The notes beneath the pieces are model-generated. The model saw only the letters and a program-made list of their open reading frames with translations, did no database searches and was not told the origin of the DNA. Positions 6,010 through 13,542 of a stretch of 15,194 bases of DNA are shown piece after piece. The position numbers and the translations under genes were made by a program. Source of the DNA: an uncultured bacterium (GTDB taxonomy: Bacteria; Cyanobacteriota; Vampirovibrionia; Gastranaerophilales; Gastranaerophilaceae); the NCBI GenBank assembly GCA_902782905.1, contig CACZPB010000127.1, forward strand, positions 1-15,194, in the 5' to 3' direction. Every line of letters begins with the position of its first letter. Position 1 is the stretch's first letter.

Positions 6010-6038
6010 TTGTTTATTTTATAACGACAATTTATATT
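6010..6038 (+). promoter_or_regulatory. Candidate promoter for the response regulator
   Basis: TTGTTT (6010-6015) is followed after exactly 17 bases by TATATT (6033-6038). It lies after the TPR gene and about 170 bases before the response regulator start, with the structured leader in between. The -10 is AT-rich, so chance occurrence cannot be excluded. Confidence 0.5.
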
Positions 6039-6042
6039 GAAT

Positions 6043-6083
6043 AAAAACCATTTTATATTAAAATGGGGCTTTTTATTGCCCCC
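6043..6083 (+). terminator. Hairpin with T-run, overlapping a second hairpin
   Basis: CCATTTTA (6048-6055) pairs with TAAAATGG (6059-6066), followed by GGC and five T's, like a weak Rho-independent terminator for the ACT/TPR transcript. A second stem, GGGGC (6065-6069) with GCCCC (6078-6082), shares two G's with the first, so the two exclude each other. It may instead be part of the response regulator leader. Confidence 0.5.
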
Positions 6084-6190
6084 TCACCATTCCCTCACCT
6101 GTCCTTCGGACATCCTCTACCGCCGAATGGATGTCGCGGGCGAGGAAAAGGTTATATGTGATTATGTACCTCTCCCGCCGGACGAGGGAG
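6078..6190. repeat. GC-rich, structured intergenic element (candidate dispersed repeat)
   Basis: This stretch is far richer in GC than its surroundings. It contains CCCTCACC twice (6081-6088 and 6092-6099), a small hairpin at TGTCC-TTC-GGACA (6100-6112), an inverted pair GACATCC/GGATGTC (6109-6115 and 6129-6135), an outer pair TCCCTC/GAGGGA (6091-6096 and 6184-6189) and an imperfect terminal hairpin at 6170-6190. It codes for nothing credible. A degraded match to its left end (reverse orientation) is seen near 8975-8994. Such GC-rich CCCTCACC-type intergenic repeats are frequent in low-GC genomes, but copy number cannot be judged here. Confidence 0.45.
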
Positions 6191-6209
6191 TAAGTTTTAG
6201 GAGGTTTTT

Positions 6210-6869
6210 ATGCAAATAAAAATATTATTGGTAGAAGATCAAAAATTGATGCGAATTGGCATAAAATCGCTTTTTAATGATTATCCAGAAATGGAGGTAA
6301 TAGGTGAAGCTATAAACGGCAAGGAAGCTGTTGAAAAAGCTAAGCTTATTAAACCTGACATTATACTTATGGATATTGGTTTGCCTGATATTTCAGGGAT
6401 TGATGCAACTAAACAAATTTTAGAAAACAATAACAATATTAGAGTTATAATGCTAACTTCGCATATTAATGACTCGGAGCTTGAAGCCTCGCTCAGAGCA
6501 GGAGCCAATGCTTACGTTATAAAAGATATTAGCACTGATTATTTGATGTACGTTATAAAAATGGTACGTGACGGTGCGATGTGGATTGACCCGCACGTTG
6601 TACCTTTTATCCGTGATAAAAACAGCGGAATAATTCCTTCAAGACAATTATCAAGAGCCGCTTTCAAACAAAACCATGCTAATCTCACTCAAAGAGAATA
6701 TGAAGTTTTAAAGCTTGTAGTTGATGGGCGGTCTAACAGTGAAATAGCCCAAACTCTTACAATAAGCGAACATACAGCAAAAGCTCACGTTTGTAATATA
6801 ATACAAAAACTTGTTGTCGATGATAGAACTCAGGCTGCGGTTAAAGCTTTAAAAGAAGGATTAGTGTAA
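6210..6869 (+). CDS. Response regulator, NarL/FixJ family
   Basis: A 219-residue two-domain transcription factor. The receiver domain (about 3-120) has the acidic pair E9-D10, the phospho-acceptor Asp in I-I-L-M-D55-I-G-L-P-D, the conserved Thr in M-L-T83-S and Lys in V-I-K105-D. The LuxR-type helix-turn-helix (about 157-216) reads L-T-Q-R-E-Y-E-V-L-K-L-V-V-D-G, then N-S-E-I-A-Q-T-L and S-E-H-T-A-K-A-H-V. It would bind promoter DNA as a dimer when phosphorylated. No histidine kinase lies nearby, so its signal is unknown. A perfect AGGAGG (6199-6204) lies 5 bases before the ATG. It is flanked by its own candidate promoter and terminator, so it is monocistronic. Confidence 0.96.
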   Translation: MQIKILLVEDQKLMRIGIKSLFNDYPEMEVIGEAINGKEAVEKAKLIKPDIILMDIGLPDISGIDATKQILENNNNIRVIMLTSHINDSELEASLRAGANAYVIKDISTDYLMYVIKMVRDGAMWIDPHVVPFIRDKNSGIIPSRQLSRAAFKQNHANLTQREYEVLKLVVDGRSNSEIAQTLTISEHTAKAHVCNIIQKLVVDDRTQAAVKALKEGLV

Positions 6870-6896
6870 AAAGCAGATGAATATCTGCTTTTTTTC
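6868..6896 (+). terminator. Rho-independent terminator after the response regulator
   Basis: AAAAAGCAGAT (6868-6878) pairs perfectly with ATCTGCTTTTT (6883-6893) around the loop GAAT, followed by further T's. The first bases overlap the stop codon. Confidence 0.93.
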
Positions 6897-7031
6897 TTAA
6901 ATATGACAAAATGTTAACAAACATCAATTTGTGGCAATCTTTAGTATGTTTGGTGTAAAATGTAGGTAAGACTGGGATAGGTTTTTTATTTACCAAAATA
7001 GATGAAAAGGACGGTTTAACCGAAAAAAAAT

Positions 7032-7898
7032 ATGACAATACAAGAATGGTTTGACAAAAGAAAAGAAGCACAAATAGAGCGCAGAGCAAAAGAAATTAAA
7101 GGCGTAGACAGTGATACTCCTGATTTATGGATGAGATGTGTTCACTGTGATACTCAGCTTCTCAAATCAGAAGTTGAAGAAAATATGATGGTATGTCCTC
7201 ACTGCGATTATCATTACAGAATAAACGCAAGAACAAGAATTCATCAGCTGTTTGACGAAGGCAGTTTTGAAGAAATGTTCAAAAACGTACTTCCTACCGA
7301 CCCTTTGAATTTTGTCGACACAGAATCCTATGCTGAGAGACTCAAAAAAGCACACGCGAAAACCGGCTTGGATGAAGCTGTTATTACCGGTGTGGGACAA
7401 ATAAAGGGGCATAAAATTGCAGCTGCGGTTATGGATTTTGAATATATGGGCGGCTCAATGGGCAGTGTTGTAGGAGAAAAAGTTACAAGAATTATGGAAA
7501 AAGCGCTCGAGCTTAAAATTCCTATGCTTGCAGTCACATCATCCGGCGGAGCCAGAATGCAGGAAAGTGCACTTTCTCTTATGCAGATGGCAAAAACGTC
7601 ATGTGCTGCCGGAAAACTTGATGAAGCAGGAATTCTTTATATTAACCTTCTTACAGAACCGACTTTTGGCGGTATTACAGCAAGTTTTGGAACATTGGGC
7701 GATATCATTATTGCAGAGCAAGGTGCAAGAATCGGCTTTGCTGGCAGAAGGGTAATTGAACAAACAATAAGACAAAAACTTCCGGAAGATTTCCAAACCG
7801 CAGAATATCTTCTCAAATACGGACAGGTTGATATCGTTTCTAAGAGAAAAAATTTAAGAAAAACACTGGCTAATATTTTAGAAATGCACGGAGTATAG
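7032..7898 (+). CDS. accD: Acetyl-CoA carboxylase carboxyltransferase subunit beta
   Basis: With AccA it forms the carboxyltransferase that moves CO2 from biotin to acetyl-CoA, giving malonyl-CoA for fatty-acid synthesis. The 288-residue protein has the N-terminal zinc ribbon (C36-x-x-C39 and C55-x-x-C58) typical of bacterial AccD. The crotonase-like core follows, with S-G-G-A-R-M-Q-E (171-178), P-T-F-G-G-I-T-A-S-F-G (210-220) and G-R-R-V-I-E-Q-T (238-245). The N-terminus M-T-I-Q-E-W-F-D fits the family, so ATG 7032 is preferred. The nearest Shine-Dalgarno-like AAGGA is 20 bases upstream, unusually far, separated by a CGGTT-T-AACCG palindrome and an A-run. accA follows after 51 bases. The 135-base gap upstream (6897-7031) holds the previous terminator but no convincing promoter. 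Confidence 0.97.
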   Translation: MTIQEWFDKRKEAQIERRAKEIKGVDSDTPDLWMRCVHCDTQLLKSEVEENMMVCPHCDYHYRINARTRIHQLFDEGSFEEMFKNVLPTDPLNFVDTESYAERLKKAHAKTGLDEAVITGVGQIKGHKIAAAVMDFEYMGGSMGSVVGEKVTRIMEKALELKIPMLAVTSSGGARMQESALSLMQMAKTSCAAGKLDEAGILYINLLTEPTFGGITASFGTLGDIIIAEQGARIGFAGRRVIEQTIRQKLPEDFQTAEYLLKYGQVDIVSKRKNLRKTLANILEMHGV

Positions 7899-7949
7899 TT
7901 CTAAAAAGAGACAAATAACGGCAAATAGAGCTTAATAGAGGTAAGTTAA

Positions 7950-8906
7950 ATGGCTTTAGTAATGGATTTTGAAAAACCAATCATTGATATACAAAATAAG
8001 ATTGAAGAACTAAAACAGTTGAGTGAAAACTCAGGCTTGGATTTGGATGAGCAAATACAATCATTCGAGAAACAGGCGGAAGACAAGAAAAAGGAGTTAT
8101 ATTCACAATTGAAACCTTCACAGAAATTACAAATTGCAAGACATCCCGAAAGACCAAAGTTTTTAGACTATGTAAACTTGATGTGTACAGATTTTGTTGA
8201 ACTTCACGGTGACAGAGAAGGCATGGATGACAGAGCCATAATAGGCGGACTCGCAAAGATTGACGGAAAACCTGTTATGATAATAGGTATTCAAAAAGGA
8301 AAAAGTACAAAAGAAAATTTGGAATACAATTTTGGCATGCCACAGCCTCAAGGGTACAGAAAAGCATTAAGATTGTTCAAACACGCTAACAAGTTTAACA
8401 TTCCTATTGTTACAATCATTGATACTCCGGGGGCATATCCCGGAATTAAAGCGGAAGAAACCGGACAAGGTGCCGCAATTGCAATGAACCTCAGAGAAAT
8501 GTCAAAGCTTGATGTGCCAATCGTTTCAATTATATCAGGCGAAGGCTGTAGCGGCGGAGCTTTGGGCTTAGCAGTTTCTGATTGCGTAATGATGCTTGAA
8601 CATGCTTATTACACTGTTATTTCTCCGGAAGGATGTGCTTCTATTCTTTGGAGAGATGCTTCAAGATTTGCAGACGCTGCGGAAGCTTTGAAAATCACTT
8701 CAAAAGATTTGCTTGAACTTGGAATTATAGATGAAGAAATTTCTGAACCTTTAGGCGGTGCTCATGCTGACTACAATGAAACCGCTCAAGCTATGAAATC
8801 ATCTATTGTGAAAGCTCTTGAATCACTTTCTAAGCTATCAAACACCGAATTGAGAGCAAAAAGATACGACAAATTCAGAGCAATGGGAAAATTTATCGAA
8901 GGTTAG
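7950..8906 (+). CDS. accA: Acetyl-CoA carboxylase carboxyltransferase subunit alpha
   Basis: Partner of AccD in the heterotetrameric carboxyltransferase for malonyl-CoA formation. The 318-residue length is normal. Recognised blocks: H64-P-E-R-P near the end of the helical N-terminal part (10-60), H86-G-D-R-E-G-M-D-D-R-A-I-I-G-G, P-Q-P-Q-G-Y-R-K-A (131-139), the D-T-P-G-A-Y-P-G stretch (158-165) and the oxyanion-hole region G-E-G-C-S-G-G-A-L-G (197-206). GAGGTAA lies about 7 bases before the ATG. It is in the same direction as accD with a 51-base gap free of terminators, so the pair is likely one operon, which would keep the subunits equimolar. Confidence 0.98.
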   Translation: MALVMDFEKPIIDIQNKIEELKQLSENSGLDLDEQIQSFEKQAEDKKKELYSQLKPSQKLQIARHPERPKFLDYVNLMCTDFVELHGDREGMDDRAIIGGLAKIDGKPVMIIGIQKGKSTKENLEYNFGMPQPQGYRKALRLFKHANKFNIPIVTIIDTPGAYPGIKAEETGQGAAIAMNLREMSKLDVPIVSIISGEGCSGGALGLAVSDCVMMLEHAYYTVISPEGCASILWRDASRFADAAEALKITSKDLLELGIIDEEISEPLGGAHADYNETAQAMKSSIVKALESLSKLSNTELRAKRYDKFRAMGKFIEG

Positions 8907-8916
8907 GGGTAAATCC

Positions 8917-8956
8917 GCGAAAAAGAACTAATACTATTATCAGCATTAGTTCTCGC
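8917..8956 (+). other. Bulged long hairpin after accA
   Basis: GCGA (8917-8920) and GAACTAAT (8925-8932) pair with ATTAGTTC (8945-8952) and TCGC (8953-8956): 12 bp with a 4-base A bulge and a 12-base loop. No T-run follows, so it is not a standard terminator. It may stabilise the accA mRNA end or be a Rho-dependent stop. Confidence 0.45.
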
Positions 8957-8974
8957 ACTCAAAACCTTATTTAG

Positions 8975-8994
8975 TTAGGGTACGGGTGAGGGCA
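8975..8994. repeat. Possible remnant of the GC-rich element
   Basis: Read in reverse, this stretch begins TGCCCTCACC, very close to TGCCCCCTCACC at the left edge of the GC-rich element at 6077-6088. It is followed by a CCCTAAC-like run often seen in such repeats. Only some 10-12 bases match, so common origin is uncertain. Confidence 0.3.
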
Positions 8995-9006
8995 TTAGCG
9001 CTGCAA

Positions 9007-9037
9007 TTGACTGTATTCACATTTTAACGAATATTAA
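9007..9037 (+). promoter_or_regulatory. Weak candidate promoter of prmA
   Basis: TTGACT (9007-9012) is followed by AATATT (17-base spacing, 9030-9035) or TATTAA (19-base spacing, 9032-9037). The -35 is good; the -10 is only fair. Confidence 0.35.
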
Positions 9038-9065
9038 ACATTTTTCAAGATATAGGTAAGGATTT

Positions 9066-9956
9066 ATGAACAACTATTTTGAATTAAAAATTTCTATAAA
9101 CCCTGCAATGGAAGATATTGTATCTGATATTTGTTTCACAAACTTTGACTGCGAAGGGGTTGTTCTCTCTGAAGAAACTTATAAAGACTTAGAAATGGTT
9201 TCAACTACAGAAGGTACTTTGAGAGTATTTTTGACTTCTATTGACAAAGACCCGACGGAAGTATTAAAAACAGAACGCGATATTCTTAAATCAAGAGGTT
9301 TTTCGGATGAAGAACTCGGAAGTTGGGAAATTACGCTTGATGAGAAGGAAAATCAAGACTGGTCTCAAAAATGGAAAGAAAAATGGACAGTAACTCACGT
9401 TACAGAGAAAATTACAGTTGTCCCAAGCTGGCTTGAGTATAGACCAAAGGAAGGCGAAATCACAATTACTCTCGATCCGGGGTGCGCATTTGGAACAGGA
9501 ACACACCAAACAACCCAGCTTTGTATGAAAGCTCTTGAAAAATACCTGAAGCAAGGTGATTCTATGGCAGATATTGGCACCGGCTCAGGAATTCTCGCAA
9601 TCCTTGCAAAAAAACTCGGCGCTTCCTCGGCTTACGGCTGCGATAACGATGATACGGTTATTGATGTAGCGATAGAAAACGCATCAAAAAATAATGAGAT
9701 TTGCACTTTCGAGCTAAAAACCGCTGACAAATTGAGTGAGAAATACGATTTTGTCTGTGCAAATATTCTTCACAATGTTTTAGCGGAAATTATGGGTGAT
9801 TTGAAAAACATTATGAAAGAAGACGGGATTCTTTCTCTGAGCGGGATTCTGGATGAGAAAAAAACTGTAGTTCTGGAAGCAATAGAAAGAGAAGGGCTTA
9901 GAATTATAGACACAATTTCTCAAGACCAATGGATTTCTTTTGTCGTAAAGAAGTAG
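9066..9956 (+). CDS. prmA: Ribosomal protein L11 methyltransferase
   Basis: PrmA trimethylates Lys residues and the N-terminus of ribosomal protein L11 using S-adenosylmethionine. The 296-residue protein has an N-terminal L11-recognition domain (about 1-60), a linker with W-S-Q-K-W-K-E-K-W (99-107) and a class I methyltransferase domain. Visible motifs: D137-P-G-C-A-F-G-T-G-T-H-Q-T-T, a PrmA hallmark; the SAM loop D169-I-G-T-G-S-G-I-L-A; the acidic C192-D-N-D-D; and C231-A-N-I-L-H-N-V-L, the catalytic N-x-L block. AAGGA precedes the ATG. It stands 159 bases after accA with a possible promoter of its own, and the TspO-like gene follows after 47 bases. Confidence 0.96.
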   Translation: MNNYFELKISINPAMEDIVSDICFTNFDCEGVVLSEETYKDLEMVSTTEGTLRVFLTSIDKDPTEVLKTERDILKSRGFSDEELGSWEITLDEKENQDWSQKWKEKWTVTHVTEKITVVPSWLEYRPKEGEITITLDPGCAFGTGTHQTTQLCMKALEKYLKQGDSMADIGTGSGILAILAKKLGASSAYGCDNDDTVIDVAIENASKNNEICTFELKTADKLSEKYDFVCANILHNVLAEIMGDLKNIMKEDGILSLSGILDEKKTVVLEAIEREGLRIIDTISQDQWISFVVKK

Positions 9957-10003
9957 CCATATAGAGCATTGAAAGGTTTCCGGAAATATCAAACAATAAA
10001 AAT

Positions 10004-10393
10004 ATGTTTGATACAGTTTGGTATGACAATTTGATAAAACCGTTTTTGACCCCGCCTGCGTGGGTTTTCCCGCCTGCGTGGATAATATTGTATGCAACGC
10101 TTTTGGCTGCGCTAATTTTATACACAATCAAATTTTCAAGAACCCAAAAATTTACGGGCTACATTTACTTTGTCTTACAGATGTTTTTAAACCTCGCTTG
10201 GTCTCCGGCATTCTTTGTTGAGCAGAATATTAAGCTTGCGCTTGGAATAATTATATTAATGGATATTTTTGCAATCTTGATGTTAAGAAGATTCTTCCTT
10301 GTATCAAAACTTGCAGGCTCAATTTTAATTCCATACATAATTTGGATTTTGTTTGCTACATATTTGAATATAGGGTTTTTGTTGTTAAATTAA
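10004..10393 (+). CDS. TspO/MBR-family membrane protein, short form lacking the first helix
   Basis: TspO proteins are small, Trp-rich five-helix membrane proteins that bind porphyrins and other hydrophobic ligands. This 129-residue protein has the family blocks W6-Y-D-N-L-I-K-P, P-P-A-W-V-F-P-P-A-W-I-I-L-Y (17-30), the central L-N-L-A-W-S-P-A-F-F and the late P-Y-I-I-W-I-L-F-A-T-Y-L-N. Standard members carry about 25-30 more residues, with a first membrane helix, before the W-Y motif. Here the ATG sits just before it, and the upstream frame closes at TAG 9962-9964 after a non-hydrophobic stretch, so only four helices are encoded. GAAAGG upstream is far for a ribosome binding site. It follows prmA after 47 bases and could be co-transcribed. 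Ligand and role are unknown. Confidence 0.88.
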   Translation: MFDTVWYDNLIKPFLTPPAWVFPPAWIILYATLLAALILYTIKFSRTQKFTGYIYFVLQMFLNLAWSPAFFVEQNIKLALGIIILMDIFAILMLRRFFLVSKLAGSILIPYIIWILFATYLNIGFLLLN

Positions 10394-10475
10394 ATTCTTC
10401 AAATTTAATTAGCTGAATATAACACAATAGGATAGCTATTAGCCGGTTAATAACTTAATTTATTGCTCAACTTCG

Positions 10476-10505
10476 TTTACATTTTATGCGTTTTTATAGT
10501 AAAAT
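10476..10505 (+). promoter_or_regulatory. Candidate promoter of the cysS operon
   Basis: TTTACA (10476-10481) is followed after 18 bases by TAAAAT (10500-10505), about 24 bases before the cysS start. The start of transcription would fall near 10512, very close to the GGGGAG ribosome binding site, giving a very short leader. The 135-base gap before cysS otherwise holds only an AT-only 9-bp stem at 10388-10410. Confidence 0.5.
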
Positions 10506-10528
10506 TCTTGTAAAAGGGGAGCTTTTTT

Positions 10529-11905
10529 ATGATGAAATTACATAACTCATACACAAATCAAGTTGAAGAATTTAAACCTATAGAAGAAAATAAAGTAAAA
10601 ATGTATGTTTGCGGACCAACAGTTTATGATAATGCGCATCTTGGACATGCAAGATGTTATATAACTTGGGATGTTCTATACAGATATCTAAAATTTAAAG
10701 GATATGACGTTACTTATTGCAGAAACGTAACCGATGTAGATGATAAGATTCTTAAAAAAGCTGAAAATGAAGGAAAAACTCCGGAAGAAGTTTCAAAATT
10801 CTGGTATCAAAAATTCAGTGAGTCCATGAAAAAACTGAATAATTTACCTCCAGACATTGAACCCTTTGCAACAAAAACATTGGGTGAGATGATTGCAATG
10901 AATAAAGATTTGATAAACAAAGGATTTGCTTATGAGGCTGACGGTAATGTTTATTTTAGAGTTAAAAAATTCTCAAAATACGGATATCTTTCTAAACAGC
11001 CGATTGACCAATTGGAGAGTGGCGCAAGAATTGAAGTTGGGGAACAAAAAGAAGATCCGCTTGATTTTGCACTCTGGAAAAAAGACCCGAAATTCGGCTA
11101 TAACTCTCCGTGGGGGATTGGGCGTCCGGGCTGGCATATTGAGTGTTCAGCCATGAGCAGAAAATATTTAGGCAAAACCATAGATATTCACGCTGGCGGT
11201 GCAGATTTAATTTTTCCGCACCATGAAAATGAGATTGCACAATCCGAATGTGCAAACGGGTGCAAGTTCGTAAACTACTGGCTACATAACGGCTTTGTAA
11301 CCATTAACAAAGAAAAAATGTCAAAATCTTTGGGCAACTTTTTAACAATTGATGATTTGCTCAAAAATTATGATGCCAATACAATAAGATTCTTTATTCT
11401 TACAAACCACTACAGAATGCCTGTAGAGTTTTCGGATGAAGCACTCCAAGCTGCCGCAAACGGAGTAAAGAGAATGCTGAACGCAAAGCGCACTCCAATA
11501 GACAAAGCACTTAATATAACAGAATTGGATGAGTATAAAGAATTTGTGGAAGCGATGGATGATGATTTGAATACCTCAAAGGCACTTGCTGTTTTATTTG
11601 ACCTTACCGGTAAAGCAAACAAAGATGTTCCTTACGCATTCACATTACTGGCAAAACTTGCGGAAACATTAGGTTTCACATTCGATAAGGCATCACTTTC
11701 GGAAGAAGAACTTTCAGCAAACCTTGAAGAAATAAGTTCAGAACTTGGTGAACACTTTAGCTCAATGGAAGAAATAATTGAAAAAAGAAAGAGCGCAAGA
11801 GCTGAGAAGAATTGGGAAATCGCTGACAAAATAAGAATAGCTCTTGATAAAGCGGGAATTGTTTTAAAAGATTCTAAGGAAGGTACAACTTGGGAACTAA
11901 AATAA
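10529..11905 (+). CDS. cysS: Cysteinyl-tRNA synthetase
   Basis: A class I synthetase that attaches cysteine to tRNA-Cys. The 458-residue length is normal. The HIGH signature is H37-L-G-H, in P-T-V-Y-D-N-A-H-L-G-H-A-R; the second signature is K263-M-S-K-S. The zinc ligands that give cysteine specificity are present as C28, C206, H231 and E235, matching the E. coli set C28, C209, H234, E238. The C-terminal helical tRNA-binding part runs from about 300, ending in T-T-W-E-L-K. GGGGAG lies 7 bases before the first of two adjacent ATGs; either could be used. The 3' end overlaps the next gene by 16 bases, indicating an operon with the SpoIID and MurJ genes. Confidence 0.98.
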   Translation: MMKLHNSYTNQVEEFKPIEENKVKMYVCGPTVYDNAHLGHARCYITWDVLYRYLKFKGYDVTYCRNVTDVDDKILKKAENEGKTPEEVSKFWYQKFSESMKKLNNLPPDIEPFATKTLGEMIAMNKDLINKGFAYEADGNVYFRVKKFSKYGYLSKQPIDQLESGARIEVGEQKEDPLDFALWKKDPKFGYNSPWGIGRPGWHIECSAMSRKYLGKTIDIHAGGADLIFPHHENEIAQSECANGCKFVNYWLHNGFVTINKEKMSKSLGNFLTIDDLLKNYDANTIRFFILTNHYRMPVEFSDEALQAAANGVKRMLNAKRTPIDKALNITELDEYKEFVEAMDDDLNTSKALAVLFDLTGKANKDVPYAFTLLAKLAETLGFTFDKASLSEEELSANLEEISSELGEHFSSMEEIIEKRKSARAEKNWEIADKIRIALDKAGIVLKDSKEGTTWELK

Positions 11906-13542
11906 AAAATATAATTGGAACTATTGCACTGGTTTGTGTACTGTTTCTGACTAATAGCGTCTTTGGTGCGAATTATTATGACGTTGTTAGAGTCGGAATA
12001 ACTGACAACAACTTTCAAAACGTTCTAAGACAAGAGGTGACTGTATACGGAACCGCGGAATGTGAAGTTTGTGACAGGGTAAGCCACAGGGTTATTTCAA
12101 AAGTATCAGCCGATACTGACATAAACGTTCGTAATACAGAAGGCGGATTGAGTCTCTCCGTAAAAGGGCGCGGAGGCAAATTTACAGATGTAGTAATTAT
12201 TTGCCCACAAGGCGTTTTAGGAGTAAGAGATTTAAAACGAAAAGGGAAACCTGCACTGTATCATGGAGCATTCGAAATTATACAAAGCCAATCAAGAAAC
12301 GGATTTTATTTGGTTAATCTTGTTGAGCTCCAAGAATATTTAAAAGGTGTTGTTCCGAATGAAATGCCTGTGAGTTTTGGACTTGAAGCATTAAAAGCAC
12401 AAGCTGTTGCAGCAAGAAATTATGTCCTGACACCCAGAACACAAGCATACAAAGAGTTTAATGTTGTTGACAGTGTAGCAAGTCAGGTTTATTTTGGCGC
12501 TAATACAGAAGAAGATCTATCGACAAGGGCTGTTATGGAAACAGAGGGAGTCGTCGCACTTCACAATAATGAGCTGATTCTGGCTCTTTATAGTTCAACA
12601 GCAGGCGGATATACAGAAAGCTACGCAAATGCTTTTTCTGACCCTAAGACAAAAATTTTTCCTGCACCGACAAAACCATATTTAAAGGCTGTTCCTGACA
12701 AGTCAGAATTTGAACCATTGGACAATGATGATAAGGCAAAAGAATTTTACGAAGTAAAAGTTCCTTCTTTTGATATTGAATCACCATACTACAGATGGTC
12801 AAAAGAATGGAGCCCCAAAGAACTTGAAGAAGTTTTGAAAACAACTCTTATTGCACAGGGAAAGACCGGATTTGTATATCCTGTACCAAGAGAGGGTGAA
12901 GATATCGGGGCAATCAAAGATATAAAAGTTATGAAACGCGGTGCTTCAGGGAAAATCATGGAGGTAGAAATTCTTACAGCAAGAGGATGCTACACAGTTA
13001 TGAAAGAGCTTGTAATAAGACGCGTTTTCCAAAAAAACGGGATTTCGCTACCGAGTGCAAATGCAGTGTTTGAGAAAAAACTTGATAATTACGGTAACGT
13101 AACCGGCATAATTGTATACGGCGGAGGTTTTGGTCATGGTGTCGGAATGAGCCAATTCGGCGCAGGATACATGGCAACAAAACTTAAACAGCCTTATTAC
13201 AATATTTTGAGACATTATTACCAAGGTATAAACCTTGGCTCCATGCCTGTTACAGTAAGCGGTGAGGATGTTAAACAGAGATTCTGGGCACCTATTGGCA
13301 GAGCTCAAATTGTTATCACCGATACCAATGCGGGAAAACTTGCAGTTAACATTAACGGACGCGACCACGAATTTCCGCTTGCAAAAAACGTATTTCACAG
13401 AGATTATAAAATAGATATTTCGAGATACATTGACGATGGGTTCAATACAGTTACATTTTATGCACCGTCACTTGGTCGTTCAGTTAGCTTATACGTAGAA
13501 TTGGTTGAAAAGTATGGAAGAACAACAGGTCAAGACGATTAA
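11890..13542 (+). CDS. Secreted SpoIID/LytB-domain protein (probable peptidoglycan lytic transglycosylase)
   Basis: SpoIID-type enzymes cleave glycan strands of peptidoglycan that lack stem peptides. The 550-residue protein starts with a signal peptide (K-I-K, then a hydrophobic run to about residue 26, cleavage likely after V-F-G-A). The SpoIID domain shows Y150-L-K-G-V-V-P-N-E158-M-P (E158 matching the catalytic Glu of Bacillus SpoIID), A-L-K-A-Q-A-V-A-A-R-N-Y (167-178), S-S-T-A-G-G-Y-T-E (235-243) and G411-G-G-F-G-H-G-V-G-M-S-Q-F-G-A. About 110 more residues, mainly beta-like, follow. The TTG start at 11890 is chosen because AGGAAGG (11877-11883) is 6 bases upstream and the signal peptide begins there; it overlaps cysS. 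No sporulation genes are seen, so a role in vegetative wall remodelling is inferred, in line with murJ downstream. Confidence 0.92.
   Translation: MGTKIKNIIGTIALVCVLFLTNSVFGANYYDVVRVGITDNNFQNVLRQEVTVYGTAECEVCDRVSHRVISKVSADTDINVRNTEGGLSLSVKGRGGKFTDVVIICPQGVLGVRDLKRKGKPALYHGAFEIIQSQSRNGFYLVNLVELQEYLKGVVPNEMPVSFGLEALKAQAVAARNYVLTPRTQAYKEFNVVDSVASQVYFGANTEEDLSTRAVMETEGVVALHNNELILALYSSTAGGYTESYANAFSDPKTKIFPAPTKPYLKAVPDKSEFEPLDNDDKAKEFYEVKVPSFDIESPYYRWSKEWSPKELEEVLKTTLIAQGKTGFVYPVPREGEDIGAIKDIKVMKRGASGKIMEVEILTARGCYTVMKELVIRRVFQKNGISLPSANAVFEKKLDNYGNVTGIIVYGGGFGHGVGMSQFGAGYMATKLKQPYYNILRHYYQGINLGSMPVTVSGEDVKQRFWAPIGRAQIVITDTNAGKLAVNINGRDHEFPLAKNVFHRDYKIDISRYIDDGFNTVTFYAPSLGRSVSLYVELVEKYGRTTGQDD

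Noticed and set aside
6037..6219. A 60-residue open frame starting with TTG across the GC-rich element
   Set aside because: Its product is made of Pro/His/Cys-rich runs arising from the repeat itself, it has no ribosome binding site, and it overlaps the promoter and start of the response regulator.
10388..10410. AATTAAATT / AATTTAATT hairpin after the TspO-like gene
   Set aside because: Made only of A and T, with weak predicted stability and no T-run; not a credible terminator.
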